From positions 1,364,001-1,428,000 of the forward strand of contig NZ_JAKGTI010000001.1 in NCBI RefSeq assembly GCF_021568695.1: a stretch of 64,000 nucleotides of DNA. Reading direction: 5' to 3'. The position numbers were made by a program, and so were the translations under genes. Positions 20,401 to 30,602 of the stretch are shown in pieces; within the stretch, counting starts at the first letter, position 1, and each line of letters starts with the position of its first letter. This DNA comes from Maritalea mediterranea (GTDB taxonomy: Bacteria; Pseudomonadota; Alphaproteobacteria; Rhizobiales; Devosiaceae). The notes under the pieces are model-generated. The model saw only the letters and a list, made by a program, of their open reading frames with translations. It was not told where the DNA came from and searched no databases.

Positions 20401-21636
20401 ATGAACCAACCAAACTGGCTGACAAAATGGACCAAACCTGCGCATAATTGGGTTGGCGCTTTGGCGCTGGGTGCGCTCATGCTGGGTCCGATACACGCGT
20501 TGGCCGACGAAGTAAGCAACAGCGCATCAGCGCGTGATGCTGTTGAGAGTGCCGAACCGGTCCTGTCCTACGAGACTTCATATAATCTGATTGCCGCCAT
20601 CAAGCGATATGAGCAAATCGTAGCCAATGGTGGTTGGGAAGAAATGTCCCGAGGTGCTTTTGCCCTGAAAAAAGGCGATGATCGCGGCCATGTGCGGGCC
20701 TTGCGCCGACGCCTGATTGCGTCGGGTGATTTGGAAGATTCTGACCGTTTATCGAGTGAGTTCGATGATGAGCTGGACGCCGCCCTGCGCCGATTTCAGG
20801 CGCGTCACGGCTTGCATTTAACAGGCGTAATTGATCAGGAAACTTACCTGACGCTCAATGTTCCGGCCGAAACCAAATTGGCGCAACTCAAGCTCAATCT
20901 TGAACGGGTCAATCAAGTGGTGGGCGAATTGTCGAACCGCTATATCGTGGTCAATATCCCGGCGGCCAGCATTGAGGCAGTCGAAAATGGTATTGTTGAA
21001 CGCCGGCACACAGCCATTGTGGGGCGGATTGATCGCCAAACCCCAATTTTGACCTCCAAGGTCCATGAGATCAATTTCAATCCCTATTGGCATGTGCCCA
21101 AAAGCATTATCCGCCGTGACATTATTAAATATATGAATCAGGATCCCAATTATCTCACAGATTATCGGATCAAGATTTATGACGCCAATGGAGAAGAGTT
21201 GGATCCGCAGTCCATAGACTGGTCAACCGATGAGGCCGTGCAATATTTGTTTCGACAAGAGCCAGGCGCGGAAAACTCTATGGGACATGTGAAAATCAAT
21301 TTCCACAATCCGCATGCCGTCTATTTGCATGATACGCCGCAAAAGTCGTTGTTTGGGCAAAATCGTCGTTTCCACTCTTCGGGATGCGTGCGTGTGGAGG
21401 ATGTTGACAAGCTTGTCTCCTGGCTGTTGCGCGAGAACGAAACCGATTGGAGCCTGCCGGCCGTCGATGCAGCCTTCGATTCGGGAGAGCGCATGGATGT
21501 GCGTCTAGAGCAACCGGTGCCAATCATTACCACCTATATTACCGCGTGGGCCAATCGTGACGGCGTGGTCAGCTTCCGCAGTGATATTTATGGTTATGAT
21601 GAAGTCGGCAGAGTAGACTTTGCCAGTGCCGAATAG
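20401..21636 (+). CDS. ldtP: L,D-transpeptidase LdtP (YkuD domain)
   Basis: A 411-residue secreted wall enzyme predicted to form 3-3 crosslinks or attach proteins to peptidoglycan. It has an N-terminal signal peptide (about 1-35, ending near IHALADE), a peptidoglycan-binding domain (about 95-155, KGDDRGHVRALRRRLIASGD) and a YkuD catalytic domain with H325-S-S-G-C329-V-R-V, C329 being the nucleophile. It sits behind ldtR, its likely regulator. Confidence 0.93.
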   Translation: MNQPNWLTKWTKPAHNWVGALALGALMLGPIHALADEVSNSASARDAVESAEPVLSYETSYNLIAAIKRYEQIVANGGWEEMSRGAFALKKGDDRGHVRALRRRLIASGDLEDSDRLSSEFDDELDAALRRFQARHGLHLTGVIDQETYLTLNVPAETKLAQLKLNLERVNQVVGELSNRYIVVNIPAASIEAVENGIVERRHTAIVGRIDRQTPILTSKVHEINFNPYWHVPKSIIRRDIIKYMNQDPNYLTDYRIKIYDANGEELDPQSIDWSTDEAVQYLFRQEPGAENSMGHVKINFHNPHAVYLHDTPQKSLFGQNRRFHSSGCVRVEDVDKLVSWLLRENETDWSLPAVDAAFDSGERMDVRLEQPVPIITTYITAWANRDGVVSFRSDIYGYDEVGRVDFASAE

Positions 21637-21692
21637 CATGATGAGAGTCGCAATCCCGTGCTGAGGCGGCATTGCCCAAGGGGAATAGCGAC

Positions 21693-21908
21693 ATGAAAGA
21701 CCGGGACATGGCCCCAAATTTAGGGGAAGTGTTGTTTGAATTTGTGCAGATGGGCGGCCAGATGCGCGTGGCTGCCGTGCATGCCAAGACCGGCACCGAA
21801 GTCACCATCATCGCGCCGCTTTCCGCCAGTGAGTTTCAGATGAAAAATCTCGCAGTCGCAAAATTGCGCCGCGCCCTTGTAAGAAATGCCCAGGGAAACG
21901 CGAATTAG
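21693..21908 (+). CDS. Small conserved protein (DUF6898-like)
   Basis: A 71-residue soluble protein with [20 protein letters not shown] and [13 protein letters not shown]. Small proteins of this pattern lie between the LdtP-type gene and glyA in Rhizobiales. No biochemical role is known to me. The ATG at 21693 has AAGGGGA upstream; an ATG at 21672 is less likely. Confidence 0.65.
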   Translation: MKDRDMAPNLGEVLFEFVQMGGQMRVAAVHAKTGTEVTIIAPLSASEFQMKNLAVAKLRRALVRNAQGNAN

Positions 21909-21963
21909 CCAAAAGGCGGCTTGGATAAAAACAGGGCCTGTGCTAAGCGATCTCCACCGAAAC

Positions 21964-21978
21964 GAGGGCTCCGCCCTC
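21964..21978 (+). other. Short hairpin in the glyA leader
   Basis: GAGGGC TCC GCCCTC, 28 bases before glyA and without a T-run. It could be an RNA stability element or the end of the upstream transcript. I see no riboswitch fold around it. Confidence 0.3.
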
Positions 21979-22005
21979 TATCTCATCTATTCTGGGGATC
22001 TTTTT

Positions 22006-23292
22006 ATGACTGAGATTTTTCCAAATTTCTTCTCCCATTCGCTGGCGCAATCAGACAATGAAATTGCGCAGGCTGTGGCCGCTGAACTGAACCGTCAGCA
22101 AACCGAAATTGAACTAATTGCCTCTGAAAACATCGTTTCAAAAGCGGTGATGGAAGCACAAGGCACTGTTTTGACGAATAAATATGCTGAGGGTTATCCC
22201 GGCAAACGCTATTATGGCGGGTGTCAGCATGTTGACGTGGTTGAAAATCTTGCAATCGATCGCGCCAAGCAGCTTTTCGGCTGTGACTATGTAAATGTGC
22301 AGCCCAATTCTGGCTCGCAGGCCAACCAGGGCGTGTTTCAAGCCCTGATCAAGCCGGGCGACACCATTTTGGGCATGAGCCTGGACGCTGGCGGGCACTT
22401 GACCCACGGTGCACGGCCCAACCAATCTGGCAAATGGTTCAACGCGGTGCATTATGGCGTGCGCAAGGAAGATGGCCTGCTGGATATGGATCAGGTGCGC
22501 GATTTGGCCAAAGAGCATCAGCCTAAACTGATCATTGCCGGTTTCTCTGCCTATTCCCGCGTTTTGGACTTTAAAGCCTTCCGCGAAATTGCTGATGAAG
22601 TTGGGGCCTATTTCTTGGTCGATATGGCGCACGTGGCAGGTCTTGTGGCCGGTGGCCAATATCCAAGCCCGTTTCCACATGCCCACGTGGCGACCACCAC
22701 GACCCACAAAACATTGCGCGGCCCACGCGGCGGTATGATCATGACCAATGATGCCGATATTGCGAAAAAACTGAACTCTGCCATCTTCCCCGGCATTCAG
22801 GGTGGTCCCTTGATGCATGTGATTGCGGGCAAGGCAGTTGCCTTTGGCGAAGCGCTAACAGATGACTTTAAGAACTACACGAAACAAGTTGTTTTGAATG
22901 CGAAAAGCCTTGCTGACGCATTGATGAAAGGCGGCTTGGATATCGTGTCTGGCGGCACCGACAACCACTTGATGCTGGTGGATTTGCGCCCGAAAAGCGT
23001 GACCGGTAAGGCGACCGAGGCGGCGCTGGAGCGGGCTCACATCACCTGCAACAAAAACGCAATCCCGTTCGACCCGGAAAAACCGTTCGTCACCTCCGGT
23101 ATTCGCGTTGGCACACCTGCTGCAACCTCTCGCGGCTTCGACGAATCGGACTTTGCCAAAGTTGGCGAGTTGATTGTTGAAGTGGTGGATGGCCTGAGCC
23201 AGAATGGTGAAGAAGGCAACGCCGAGGTGGAAGCCAACGTGCGCGCTGAAGTGAAAAAACTCACTGACGCGCACCCGATCTACCCAGCCTAA
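22006..23292 (+). CDS. glyA: Serine hydroxymethyltransferase
   Basis: GlyA converts serine and tetrahydrofolate to glycine and methylene-tetrahydrofolate, using PLP. The 428-residue protein has the normal length. Family motifs are [30 protein letters not shown] and the PLP-lysine region [13 protein letters not shown]. The open frame runs further upstream, but the ATG at 22006 gives the standard N-terminus. nrdR follows nine bases after the stop. Confidence 0.97.
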   Translation: MTEIFPNFFSHSLAQSDNEIAQAVAAELNRQQTEIELIASENIVSKAVMEAQGTVLTNKYAEGYPGKRYYGGCQHVDVVENLAIDRAKQLFGCDYVNVQPNSGSQANQGVFQALIKPGDTILGMSLDAGGHLTHGARPNQSGKWFNAVHYGVRKEDGLLDMDQVRDLAKEHQPKLIIAGFSAYSRVLDFKAFREIADEVGAYFLVDMAHVAGLVAGGQYPSPFPHAHVATTTTHKTLRGPRGGMIMTNDADIAKKLNSAIFPGIQGGPLMHVIAGKAVAFGEALTDDFKNYTKQVVLNAKSLADALMKGGLDIVSGGTDNHLMLVDLRPKSVTGKATEAALERAHITCNKNAIPFDPEKPFVTSGIRVGTPAATSRGFDESDFAKVGELIVEVVDGLSQNGEEGNAEVEANVRAEVKKLTDAHPIYPA

Positions 23293-23301
23293 GGACGATC
23301 A

Positions 23302-23778
23302 ATGCGCTGTCCCTATTGCGGAAATCAAGACACTCAAGTTAAGGATTCCCGGCCGACAGAAGACTATAACTCCATCCGCCGCCGCCGGGTTTGCACCGGC
23401 TGTGGCGGACGGTTCACCACGTTTGAACGTGTGCAGTTGCGCGACATTGTGGTGGCGAAAAAGTCTGGTCGCAAAGTGCCTTTCGACCGCGAGAAGCTGG
23501 CCCGTTCGATCAACACTGCTTTGCGCAAGCGTGAGGTGGAGCCTGAGCGGGTGGAGCGTTTGATTTCTGGTGTGGTGCGGCGGCTGGAAAGCCAAGGCGA
23601 AAACGAAGTCACCTCGGAAGAGATTGGCTTGCTTGTCATGGATGGGCTGAAAGAGCTGGACGATGTGGCATTTGTCCGCTTCGCGTCAGTATACAAGAAT
23701 TTTTCTGGCGCCGACGATTTTGAATCCTTTCTCTCCACCATGAACGCCACCGAAGAAACGCCGTCAGGCGATAAATAG
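23302..23778 (+). CDS. nrdR: Transcriptional repressor NrdR
   Basis: NrdR senses dATP/ATP and represses ribonucleotide reductase genes. The 158-residue protein has a zinc ribbon (C3, C6, C31, C34) followed by an ATP-cone domain (about 48-138). The glyA-nrdR order is typical. In many relatives ribD, ribE and ribH follow, but here only 152 bp separate nrdR from nusB. Confidence 0.96.
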   Translation: MRCPYCGNQDTQVKDSRPTEDYNSIRRRRVCTGCGGRFTTFERVQLRDIVVAKKSGRKVPFDREKLARSINTALRKREVEPERVERLISGVVRRLESQGENEVTSEEIGLLVMDGLKELDDVAFVRFASVYKNFSGADDFESFLSTMNATEETPSGDK

Positions 23779-23930
23779 TCGCGAAACGGCCACATCTGCT
23801 GAGTTAGCGGTGGCATTCGCTGCCCGATTAAACTTTTTTATCGCATTGTGCGCTAGGGTCTGGTATGCGCTGGCGTTGAGCTGGCACAATCAGATGTGCC
23901 GATGGCCGATCCCCGATAGCGGAAAAATTG

Positions 23931-24437
23931 ATGAGCAATTCAAAATCATCCCCCGATAAAAACGCGAATAACGCCCCGAAAAAAGCAAACCAGCGCGGCG
24001 CTGCCCGGTTAGCTGCGGTGCAGGCACTTTACCAAATGGATATTGGCCGGACATCGCTGGAACATACATTGACTCAGTTTATGAGCTTTTATATGGGCCA
24101 GGAAATTGAGGGGGACGAATATCTGCCCGCCGACAAGAGCTATTTTAAGCTTGTCGTGGAAGGGGTATCCAAACACCAGCTCAAAATCGACCCGATGATT
24201 GATGCGTCGTTGCTCGAGGGCTGGCCGGTTACGCGGATCGACAGCACCTTGCGCGCCATTTTGCGCGGCGCGACGTTTGAACTTCTTCACAAACGCGATA
24301 TTCCGGCTAAAGTGATTATCACCGAATATGTGGATATTGCCCGCGCCTTTTTTGAAAGCGACGAACCCAAAGTCGTCAATGGGGTGCTGAACAATATTGC
24401 CCACCAAACACGTCAGGACGAGTTCACGTCCAAATAA
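23931..24437 (+). CDS. nusB: Transcription antitermination factor NusB
   Basis: NusB pairs with S10 (NusE) to support antitermination of rRNA operons. The 168-residue protein has the NusB helical fold pattern (RGAARLAAVQALYQMDIG, DSTLRAILRGATFELL, AKVIITEYVDIARAFFESDEPKVVNGVLN split over the last third). The ATG at 23931 is preferred over the TTG just before it. No strong ribosome binding site is visible. Confidence 0.93.
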   Translation: MSNSKSSPDKNANNAPKKANQRGAARLAAVQALYQMDIGRTSLEHTLTQFMSFYMGQEIEGDEYLPADKSYFKLVVEGVSKHQLKIDPMIDASLLEGWPVTRIDSTLRAILRGATFELLHKRDIPAKVIITEYVDIARAFFESDEPKVVNGVLNNIAHQTRQDEFTSK

Positions 24438-24450
24438 GCTGGAGAAAATT

Positions 24451-25659
24451 ATGAGCGTCGATGCGGATTTAAGGGCCCATGTGGGGCGCAATATAGGCCT
24501 TTTATCCCTGACGCAGGCCATTGTGGGCTCCAACCAGGCCATCATTATGGCTGTGGGCGCGTTGACAGCAGCGACATTGGCCCCAGACAAATCGATGGCG
24601 ACATTGCCTACAACATTTATGATTGTCGGTCTGGCCTTGATGGCAGCGCCAGCCACCAAAACAATCTATGCGCTGGGGCGTCGCAAGGGGTTTATGCTTG
24701 GCGCATCCATCGGCATTCTGGCAGGCTTGGTTGCCGCTCTAGCGGTTTATCTAAGCTCGTTTTGGCTTTTTGCGATTGCTCTGTCCATTGTCGGCGCCTC
24801 CGCCGCATTCGGGCAACAAATCCGATTTGCGATCGCCGACAGTGTGCCTGAAGAGATGCAGGCCAAGGCGATCTCACTGGTCTTGCTGGGCGGTGTCGCC
24901 GCCGGTTTTTTGGGGCCGCGCCTGTCTTACATCACCAAAGACTGGATTGGTGGCGTGGAGTTTACCGGCTCTTTTCTCATTATCGCGGTACTCTCCGCGA
25001 TCGGTGTTTTGATTCTAAGCCAAACCAAATTGGCACCTGTACGCCAGAAGCAAGAAGGTGATGCGGCGGGGCGCACCACGGGCCAATTGATCCGGGTGCC
25101 CGAGATTTTTATTCCCCTGGCCACGGGCATGGCCTCCTATGCGTTGATGACCTTTGTTATGGTCGCCGCACCACTGGCCATGGTGCATGTGTGCGGCCAT
25201 TCGCCTGAAGCCGCCACCACCACCATCCAATGGCATATCATAGCCATGTTTCTGCCTAGCCTGGTGACAGGTCACATTATTTCCCGCTTGGGCACCCACG
25301 CGGTTGTGGGCATCGGCATGTTGTTGATTCTGGGCAGCGCACTCATCAATTTGAACGGCACCAGCACATTGCATTTTGATTTGGCACTGATTTTTCTGGG
25401 TGTCGGCTGGAACTTCGGTTTCATTGGCTCCACCACCATGATGGCCAAAGCCTATCGGCCAGAAGAAGCGTCCACCGCGCAAGCCCTGAACGAACCAATG
25501 GTGTTTGGCACCATGGCCGTGGCCTCAATCAGCTCGGGCTATTTGCTGGACAATCTGGGTTGGGAAGCCATCAATGTGATGGTGCTGCCGATTGCAACGG
25601 CCGCCCTCGCATTGCTGGCGTGGGGCGATTATCGCGCACGGCAGGCGAGGCGCGCTTAA
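24451..25659 (+). CDS. Major facilitator superfamily transporter
   Basis: A 402-residue membrane protein with about 12 hydrophobic segments. The loop after helix 2 reads IYALGRRKGFMLGA, close to the MFS motif A pattern. The substrate is unknown. GGAG lies seven bases before the ATG at 24451, which is 13 bases after nusB. In many relatives thiL follows nusB; it is absent here. Confidence 0.85.
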   Translation: MSVDADLRAHVGRNIGLLSLTQAIVGSNQAIIMAVGALTAATLAPDKSMATLPTTFMIVGLALMAAPATKTIYALGRRKGFMLGASIGILAGLVAALAVYLSSFWLFAIALSIVGASAAFGQQIRFAIADSVPEEMQAKAISLVLLGGVAAGFLGPRLSYITKDWIGGVEFTGSFLIIAVLSAIGVLILSQTKLAPVRQKQEGDAAGRTTGQLIRVPEIFIPLATGMASYALMTFVMVAAPLAMVHVCGHSPEAATTTIQWHIIAMFLPSLVTGHIISRLGTHAVVGIGMLLILGSALINLNGTSTLHFDLALIFLGVGWNFGFIGSTTMMAKAYRPEEASTAQALNEPMVFGTMAVASISSGYLLDNLGWEAINVMVLPIATAALALLAWGDYRARQARRA

Positions 25660-25685
25660 GTCTTATCAACCATGTTTTGAAAAAC

Positions 25686-25711
25686 AAAGGGGCGCTAAGG
25701 CGCCCCTAATA
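25686..25711. terminator. Terminator between the MFS gene and bamE
   Basis: AGGGGCGC TAAG GCGCCCCT. Read on the minus strand it is followed by TTTGTTTTTC, so it mainly serves bamE. It also lies just after the plus-strand MFS gene. Confidence 0.75.
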
Positions 25712-25739
25712 GATTCAACTTTTGGTTTTACTACGCAAA

Positions 25740-26180
25740 TCAGAAGGATAGGGAGCCCAGCAATTGCTGCAGGAAGGAGCGATCCTGACCAAAGCCCGGT
25801 GTACGTCGCGACACAATGTCCACCACTTTTCCGTCTTCCAGGCCATAAACCGCTTTATCGGTTACGCGATCATTTTTATCAAAATAGACTGCCAAAACGG
25901 TGCGCGATTTTACCGAGGTGAGGCCAAAGGCGGTCTGCTCAACCTTGGTTTCCACATAATAATAGGCTTGCTCATCGCCAAATGTGTTGGTGGTTTGGGG
26001 TGACCCCAGCACAAACTCCACCAGCTCTTTGGACACGCCAGGACGAACCTGTTCAAGACTGCCCTCGGGGATATCATAGCCTTGGGTGCGTTGCTGCGTG
26101 AGGCAACCGGAAAGACCGACTGCGACAAAAACAACAAATATTAGGGAAAGAAAACGATTTGCAGAACGCAGGACCATCAT
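25740..26180 (-). CDS. bamE: Outer membrane assembly lipoprotein BamE (SmpA/OmlA)
   Basis: A 146-residue lipoprotein of the BAM complex, which inserts beta-barrel proteins in the outer membrane. It has a signal peptide with lipobox LSGC (C26 from this start) and a BamE domain (LEQVRPGVSKELVEFVLGSP, then YYYVETKVEQTAFG). The ATG at 26180 is chosen over a TTG at 26201. It is divergent from the bc1 chaperone gene, a common alphaproteobacterial arrangement. Confidence 0.9.
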   Translation of the reverse strand: MMVLRSANRFLSLIFVVFVAVGLSGCLTQQRTQGYDIPEGSLEQVRPGVSKELVEFVLGSPQTTNTFGDEQAYYYVETKVEQTAFGLTSVKSRTVLAVYFDKNDRVTDKAVYGLEDGKVVDIVSRRTPGFGQDRSFLQQLLGSLSF

Positions 26181-26330
26181 ATAATTGGCTTTCTGTGACA
26201 ATCTCGATTAACTAGTCTAAACACGAATTGAGCGCGTAACACTGTTTAGCTGGCTAAGCCCCAACTTGGCAAGCCAACAAACGAAACGACACTCAACAAC
26301 AGCCTTGCGGCATCAAACGACGAAAAGAAG

Positions 26331-26876
26331 ATGATTTTCAACCCATTTCGCAAAAACCCACATGCCGATGCTGCCTATGCGGTCTATAACGCTATTGTGG
26401 CGCAATCTCGGCATCCCGACTTTTATTTGCACTATGGCATCAACGACAATGTGACCGGACGCTTCGATATGATTGCCTTGCACCTCTCATTGGTGTTTCA
26501 TCGATTGCATGAGGAAGACGAGAAAACCAAGGCTTTTGCCCAAACATTGTTTGATTTGTTTTTCAAGGATATGGACCGATCGCTGCGCGAAATGGGGGTA
26601 GGCGACCTGACTGTGCCCAAGAAAGTCAAAAAAATGTCGGAATTGTTCTATGGGCTTCTCGGGTCGATCAAAGATCATTTTGACCCCAGGGATGTGGACG
26701 GCTTGACCGAAGCTCTTTCGCGGAATCTATTTGATCCTGAAGATCCGGAAAATGCCAAGATTTTGGCGTACTATTGCTTTGGGCAGCTGGATCATTTAGA
26801 CCCGCAAGGTCAAATTGATAAAGGAACGCTCAATCTATTGCCGCCTCAAGAGGCGATCAAAGCTGGCGGCGGATAA
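26331..26876 (+). CDS. Ubiquinol-cytochrome c chaperone family protein
   Basis: A 181-residue protein of the Cbp3/UQCC1-like family, linked to assembly of the respiratory bc1 complex. Family pattern: AAYAVYNAIVAQSRHPDFY, then GRFDMIALHLSLVFHRL and DMDRSLREMGVGDLTVPKKV. The YceD gene follows seven bases after the stop, a pairing usual in alphaproteobacteria. Confidence 0.9.
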   Translation: MIFNPFRKNPHADAAYAVYNAIVAQSRHPDFYLHYGINDNVTGRFDMIALHLSLVFHRLHEEDEKTKAFAQTLFDLFFKDMDRSLREMGVGDLTVPKKVKKMSELFYGLLGSIKDHFDPRDVDGLTEALSRNLFDPEDPENAKILAYYCFGQLDHLDPQGQIDKGTLNLLPPQEAIKAGGG

Positions 26877-26883
26877 GGTTTTT

Positions 26884-27426
26884 ATGGCGGGGCAAGATAT
26901 ACACAAACTGCTTGATCTAGAGGTGCGCCTTTCAGAGGTGCCAAAAGACGGGCGATCATATGAGTTCGATGCCGATCAAGACGCAAAAGAGGCACTTGTG
27001 GCAGAGACCAAGCTTGAAGATGTGAAGTCGTTTTCAGGCAAAATCACCATGCGCCCCTTTCGAGGTGGCTATCAGGCCAAAGGCGAGGGGCAGGCAGTGG
27101 TCGAACAGGCTTGCGTGGTGACGCTGGAGCCGGTGGAAGAAGAAGTGGCGCTGGCGTTTGAGCGCATTTATATGCCGGGCAAGGCGCCAGAACCCGACGT
27201 GGCGCCAAATGCTGAGGTCTTTGTCAACCTAGACAGCGAACCGGACCAGGATTGGTATGAGGGCGATGCGATTGATCTGGCGCCCATGGTGGTGGAAACA
27301 CTGATGTTATCGCTCAATCCCTATCCACGGAAACCCGACGCTGAATTTGCTGATCTTACCGAGGATGAGCGCGATGAAAGCGAGTCGCCTTTTGCAGCGC
27401 TTGCAGCGTTGAAAGACAAGAAATAA
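26884..27426 (+). CDS. YceD/DUF177 family protein
   Basis: A 180-residue protein of the DUF177 family. In other bacteria the gene is often near rpmF and plsX and has been linked to 23S rRNA metabolism. It has the central cysteine segment VVEQACVVTLEPVEEEV and the acidic C-terminal half. AAGG lies six bases before the ATG at 26884. Here plsX follows after 79 bp, and rpmF is not in this stretch. Confidence 0.85.
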   Translation: MAGQDIHKLLDLEVRLSEVPKDGRSYEFDADQDAKEALVAETKLEDVKSFSGKITMRPFRGGYQAKGEGQAVVEQACVVTLEPVEEEVALAFERIYMPGKAPEPDVAPNAEVFVNLDSEPDQDWYEGDAIDLAPMVVETLMLSLNPYPRKPDAEFADLTEDERDESESPFAALAALKDKK

Positions 27427-27505
27427 GTTGGTTTTTGCCGAAATCTACTTGTGTCATGGCCTGTCTTGGCTAAGCTGCGCCATAACGGAGTGCAAATAAG
27501 AAATA

Positions 27506-28606
27506 ATGTCAGAGTCAATCACCATTTCCGTTGATGCCATGGGTGGCGACAATGGACCCGAAATCGTGGTGCAGGGCGCAGCCCTTGCACTGATCGAGCG
27601 TCCGAAAACCAAGTTTATCTTCCATGGTCGCGAAGATGAGCTCAAACCGCTTGTCGCAAAATATGAAAATCTTCAGGCCGTTTCTGAGATTCGCCATAGC
27701 AATAATGTGATATCCATGGACGACAAGCCGTCCCAGGCCTTGCGCAAGGGACGTGGCGACTCGTCTATGTGGAACGCCCTGCAATCTGTAAAAGATGGCG
27801 AGGCCGACGCTGCCATTTCGGGCGGCAATACCGGCGCGTTGATGGCCATGGCCACATTCTGCCTCCGCCCGATGGAGGGTATTTCCCGGCCTGCATTGGC
27901 CGCGCTATGGCCCACCTTGCGCTCAGAAAGCGTGGTGTTGGATGTTGGCGCCACAGTGGGCGCTGACGAAGAACAGCTGATCGATTTCTCCATTCTGGGC
28001 GCCGCTATGGCGCGCGCGCTGTTTGATGTGGATTTGCCCAGCATCGGCTTGCTCAATGTTGGGGTAGAGGAGGTCAAAGGCCTCGAAGCGGTGAAGGATG
28101 CCTCCAAACAATTGCAGGCGCACTCGGGGCGTGGCTTTAAATATCATGGCTTTGTTGAAGGCGATGATTTGGGCAAGGGCACAGTGGACGTGGTTGTCAC
28201 CGAAGGCTTTACCGGCAATATCGCCCTCAAAACTGCTGAAGGCACCGCGCGTCAAGTTGCCAGCTATCTGCGCACAGCGCTCAGCCAGAGCTGGCTGTCT
28301 AAACTGGGCGCTCTGTTGGCCTCTGGCGCCATGCGCACGCTGCGCTCAAAGATGGACCCGCGGACGGCCAATGGCGCCGTTTTTCTTGGGGTGAATGGCA
28401 TTGTGATCAAAAGCCACGGTGGTACCGATGAGATCGGCTTCAAAAGTGCTTTGGGGCTGACCTACGAAATGGCGCACAACAAACTAATCAAGAAAATCGG
28501 CGAAGGGCTGCAGGAATATGCCGCCCATGACGAGGCCGACAAGGCGCAACTTGCCGCCGAGCAAAGCGAAAAAGATAAGAGCAACGAAGAGGTAGGTTCG
28601 GCGTGA
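27506..28606 (+). CDS. plsX: Phosphate acyltransferase PlsX
   Basis: PlsX makes acyl-phosphate from acyl-ACP for phospholipid synthesis. The 366-residue protein begins [20 protein letters not shown] and contains [13 protein letters not shown], both diagnostic of the family. Its C-terminal tail is rich in Glu and Lys. The stop overlaps the GTG start of fabH by four bases. Confidence 0.96.
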   Translation: MSESITISVDAMGGDNGPEIVVQGAALALIERPKTKFIFHGREDELKPLVAKYENLQAVSEIRHSNNVISMDDKPSQALRKGRGDSSMWNALQSVKDGEADAAISGGNTGALMAMATFCLRPMEGISRPALAALWPTLRSESVVLDVGATVGADEEQLIDFSILGAAMARALFDVDLPSIGLLNVGVEEVKGLEAVKDASKQLQAHSGRGFKYHGFVEGDDLGKGTVDVVVTEGFTGNIALKTAEGTARQVASYLRTALSQSWLSKLGALLASGAMRTLRSKMDPRTANGAVFLGVNGIVIKSHGGTDEIGFKSALGLTYEMAHNKLIKKIGEGLQEYAAHDEADKAQLAAEQSEKDKSNEEVGSA

Positions 28607-29577
28607 CCAATTTGAAAACCATTGTGCGTGGCGTGGGCCATTATTTGCCGGAGCAAATTGTCACCAATGATGATTTGGCACAGCGTGTCGACACGTCGGA
28701 TGAGTGGATTACCCAGCGGACCGGCATCAAACAGCGTCATGTGGCAGCGGAGAATGAATATACATCCGATTTGGCCACGAAAGCTGCACTGAGAGCGATT
28801 GAGGCGGCCGGTCTTACCCCGAATGATATCGACTTGATCGTGCTGGCCACGACCACGCCGGACCGCACCTTTCCTGCCGCGGCCACAACGGTTCAACGCA
28901 ATCTTGGTATCCATCATGGCGCCGCGTTCGACATTCAAGCCGTATGTTCGGGATTTGTGTTTGCAGTGGCCACAGCCGACAGCCATTTGAAAAACGGCTT
29001 GGGCAAACGGGCGCTGGTGATTGGCGCAGAAACCTTCTCACGCCTGTTGGACTGGGAAGACCGCACCACCTGCGTATTGTTTGGCGATGGTGCAGGCGCC
29101 ATGGTGCTTGAGGCGGTACCCGCGGACCAGGAAGATGATCGTGGCGTCTTGTCGTCCTCCCTGCGCTCTGATGGCGATCATTGGGAAAAGCTTTATGTGG
29201 ATGGCGGCCCGTCCACCACCGGGACGGTGGGTTTTGTCCGCATGCAGGGGCGCGAAGTGTTTCGCCACGCCGTGGGCATGATCTCTGATGTGGTGGAAGA
29301 GGCGTTTGAAAAGGCCGACAAAACCGTGGAAGAGCTGGATTGGTTCGTTCCACACCAGGCCAATCGCCGGATTATCGACGGCGCGGGCAAAAAATTGCGC
29401 ATACCGAGTGAAAAAGTTGTGGTGACTGTGGATAAGCATGCGAATACCTCCGCCGCATCGGTGCCCATGGCGCTCAGCGTTGCTGTGGAAGATGGGCGGA
29501 TCAAAAAGGGCGATTTGGTGATGATTGAGGCCATGGGCGGCGGATTCACCTGGGCAGCGTCGCTCATTCGATGGTAA
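28603..29577 (+). CDS. fabH: 3-oxoacyl-[acyl-carrier-protein] synthase III
   Basis: FabH condenses acetyl-CoA with malonyl-ACP to start fatty acid synthesis. The 324-residue protein has the full catalytic triad: C115 in [10 protein letters not shown]251 in VPHQANRR and N281 in HANTSAAS. The GTG start overlaps plsX. The plsX-fabH-ihfA order is standard for alphaproteobacteria. Confidence 0.97.
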   Translation: MTNLKTIVRGVGHYLPEQIVTNDDLAQRVDTSDEWITQRTGIKQRHVAAENEYTSDLATKAALRAIEAAGLTPNDIDLIVLATTTPDRTFPAAATTVQRNLGIHHGAAFDIQAVCSGFVFAVATADSHLKNGLGKRALVIGAETFSRLLDWEDRTTCVLFGDGAGAMVLEAVPADQEDDRGVLSSSLRSDGDHWEKLYVDGGPSTTGTVGFVRMQGREVFRHAVGMISDVVEEAFEKADKTVEELDWFVPHQANRRIIDGAGKKLRIPSEKVVVTVDKHANTSAASVPMALSVAVEDGRIKKGDLVMIEAMGGGFTWAASLIRW

Positions 29578-29656
29578 TTGAGTAAAAGTCACACATTGAC
29601 CGATACATTTGCGAGTTCTATGCTCATCAAATTATTGATCTTTTTGCGGGGGACAC

Positions 29657-29965
29657 ATGAGCGGTAAAACATTAACGCGTGCTGATCTCAGCGAAGCCGT
29701 GTATCAACAAGTTGGCCTTTCACGGGCCGAATCGGCGGAGCTGGTGGAGCGGGTATTGGAACTGATGAGCGACGCTCTTGTTGAAGGTGAGAGCGTAAAA
29801 TTGTCATCATTTGGCTCTTTTTTGGTCCGATCAAAAAATGAGCGTGTGGGTCGAAACCCCAAAACAGGCGAAGAGGTGCCCATTCTGCCCCGACGCGTAT
29901 TGGTGTTCAAACCCAGCAATGTATTGAAAAACAAGATCAACAAGTCTTTGCTCTCAAGCAAATAA
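29657..29965 (+). CDS. ihfA: Integration host factor subunit alpha
   Basis: IhfA pairs with IhfB to bend DNA at specific sites, affecting transcription, replication and site-specific recombination, possibly including the island integrase in this window. The 102-residue protein has the HU/IHF fold and the arm motif [20 protein letters not shown]. It lies directly upstream of a MerR-family gene, as in most alphaproteobacteria. Confidence 0.95.
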   Translation: MSGKTLTRADLSEAVYQQVGLSRAESAELVERVLELMSDALVEGESVKLSSFGSFLVRSKNERVGRNPKTGEEVPILPRRVLVFKPSNVLKNKINKSLLSSK

Positions 29966-29986
29966 TAACACCTAGCGAGGGATCTG

Positions 29987-30523
29987 TTGCAAAAGTCGCC
30001 AGACGCTTTTCGAACCATTTCTGAAGCTGCTGACGAGCTTGATCTCCCGCAGCATGTTTTACGTTTTTGGGAAACGCGCTTTAAACAGATAAAGCCGCTT
30101 AAGCGCGGTGGTGGGCGAAGATATTATCGCCCGGATGATGTGCAGCTTTTGCGCGGAATCCGCTATTTGCTCTATGATGAGGGCTTCACCATCAAGGGCG
30201 TCCAAAAAATTCTGAAAGAACATGGGGCGCGGCACGTGATCGCCATTGGCGAGACTGGCGCGATTGAACCTGTGGCCCCGGTTGGAGCCCTGAGCAATGG
30301 GAATGGGCACGAAGATACCCCAGAAGGCGGTGAAAACAGAGCCGAAGCCAGCGACGGTACGCCAAATGTGCCCAGCGAAATCACCGTCAACGAGGCCATC
30401 GAAATCGCGAAGAAGGCAGGTGTTACAGACACCTATTCGCGTGCGCGCTTGAATGAAGCGCTGACCGAATTGCTCGAGTGCAAGCGGATTTTGGAAGAAG
30501 CGGTGAATTCCAAGTCGGACTGA
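29987..30523 (+). CDS. MerR-family transcriptional regulator
   Basis: A 178-residue regulator with an N-terminal MerR helix-turn-helix ([20 protein letters not shown], about 8-27, and [18 protein letters not shown]). A low-complexity linker and a helical C-terminus follow. No metal-binding cysteines are seen, so the signal is unknown. The TTG start at 29987 has GAGGGA seven bases upstream. The ihfA-merR pair is conserved; in many relatives a tRNA-Pro gene lies near it. Confidence 0.88.
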   Translation: MQKSPDAFRTISEAADELDLPQHVLRFWETRFKQIKPLKRGGGRRYYRPDDVQLLRGIRYLLYDEGFTIKGVQKILKEHGARHVIAIGETGAIEPVAPVGALSNGNGHEDTPEGGENRAEASDGTPNVPSEITVNEAIEIAKKAGVTDTYSRARLNEALTELLECKRILEEAVNSKSD

Positions 30524-30548
30524 CAAATAACAAAGATATTGGACGTAC

Positions 30549-30584
30549 AGGCCCATCTGGATTCCGCCAGCTGGGCCTTTGTTT
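30549..30584 (+). terminator. Terminator after the MerR-family gene
   Basis: AGGCCCA and TGGGCCT form the outer stem with an inner CTGG/CCAG pair, followed by TTGTTTT. It lies 25 bases after the stop. Confidence 0.75.
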
Positions 30585-30602
30585 TGGGAGGGTCATATCA
30601 CA

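Noticed and set aside
21909-22005. Possible riboswitch before glyA
   Set aside because: Only a short GAGGGC/GCCCTC hairpin is present; no glycine, SAM or THF aptamer pattern could be drawn.
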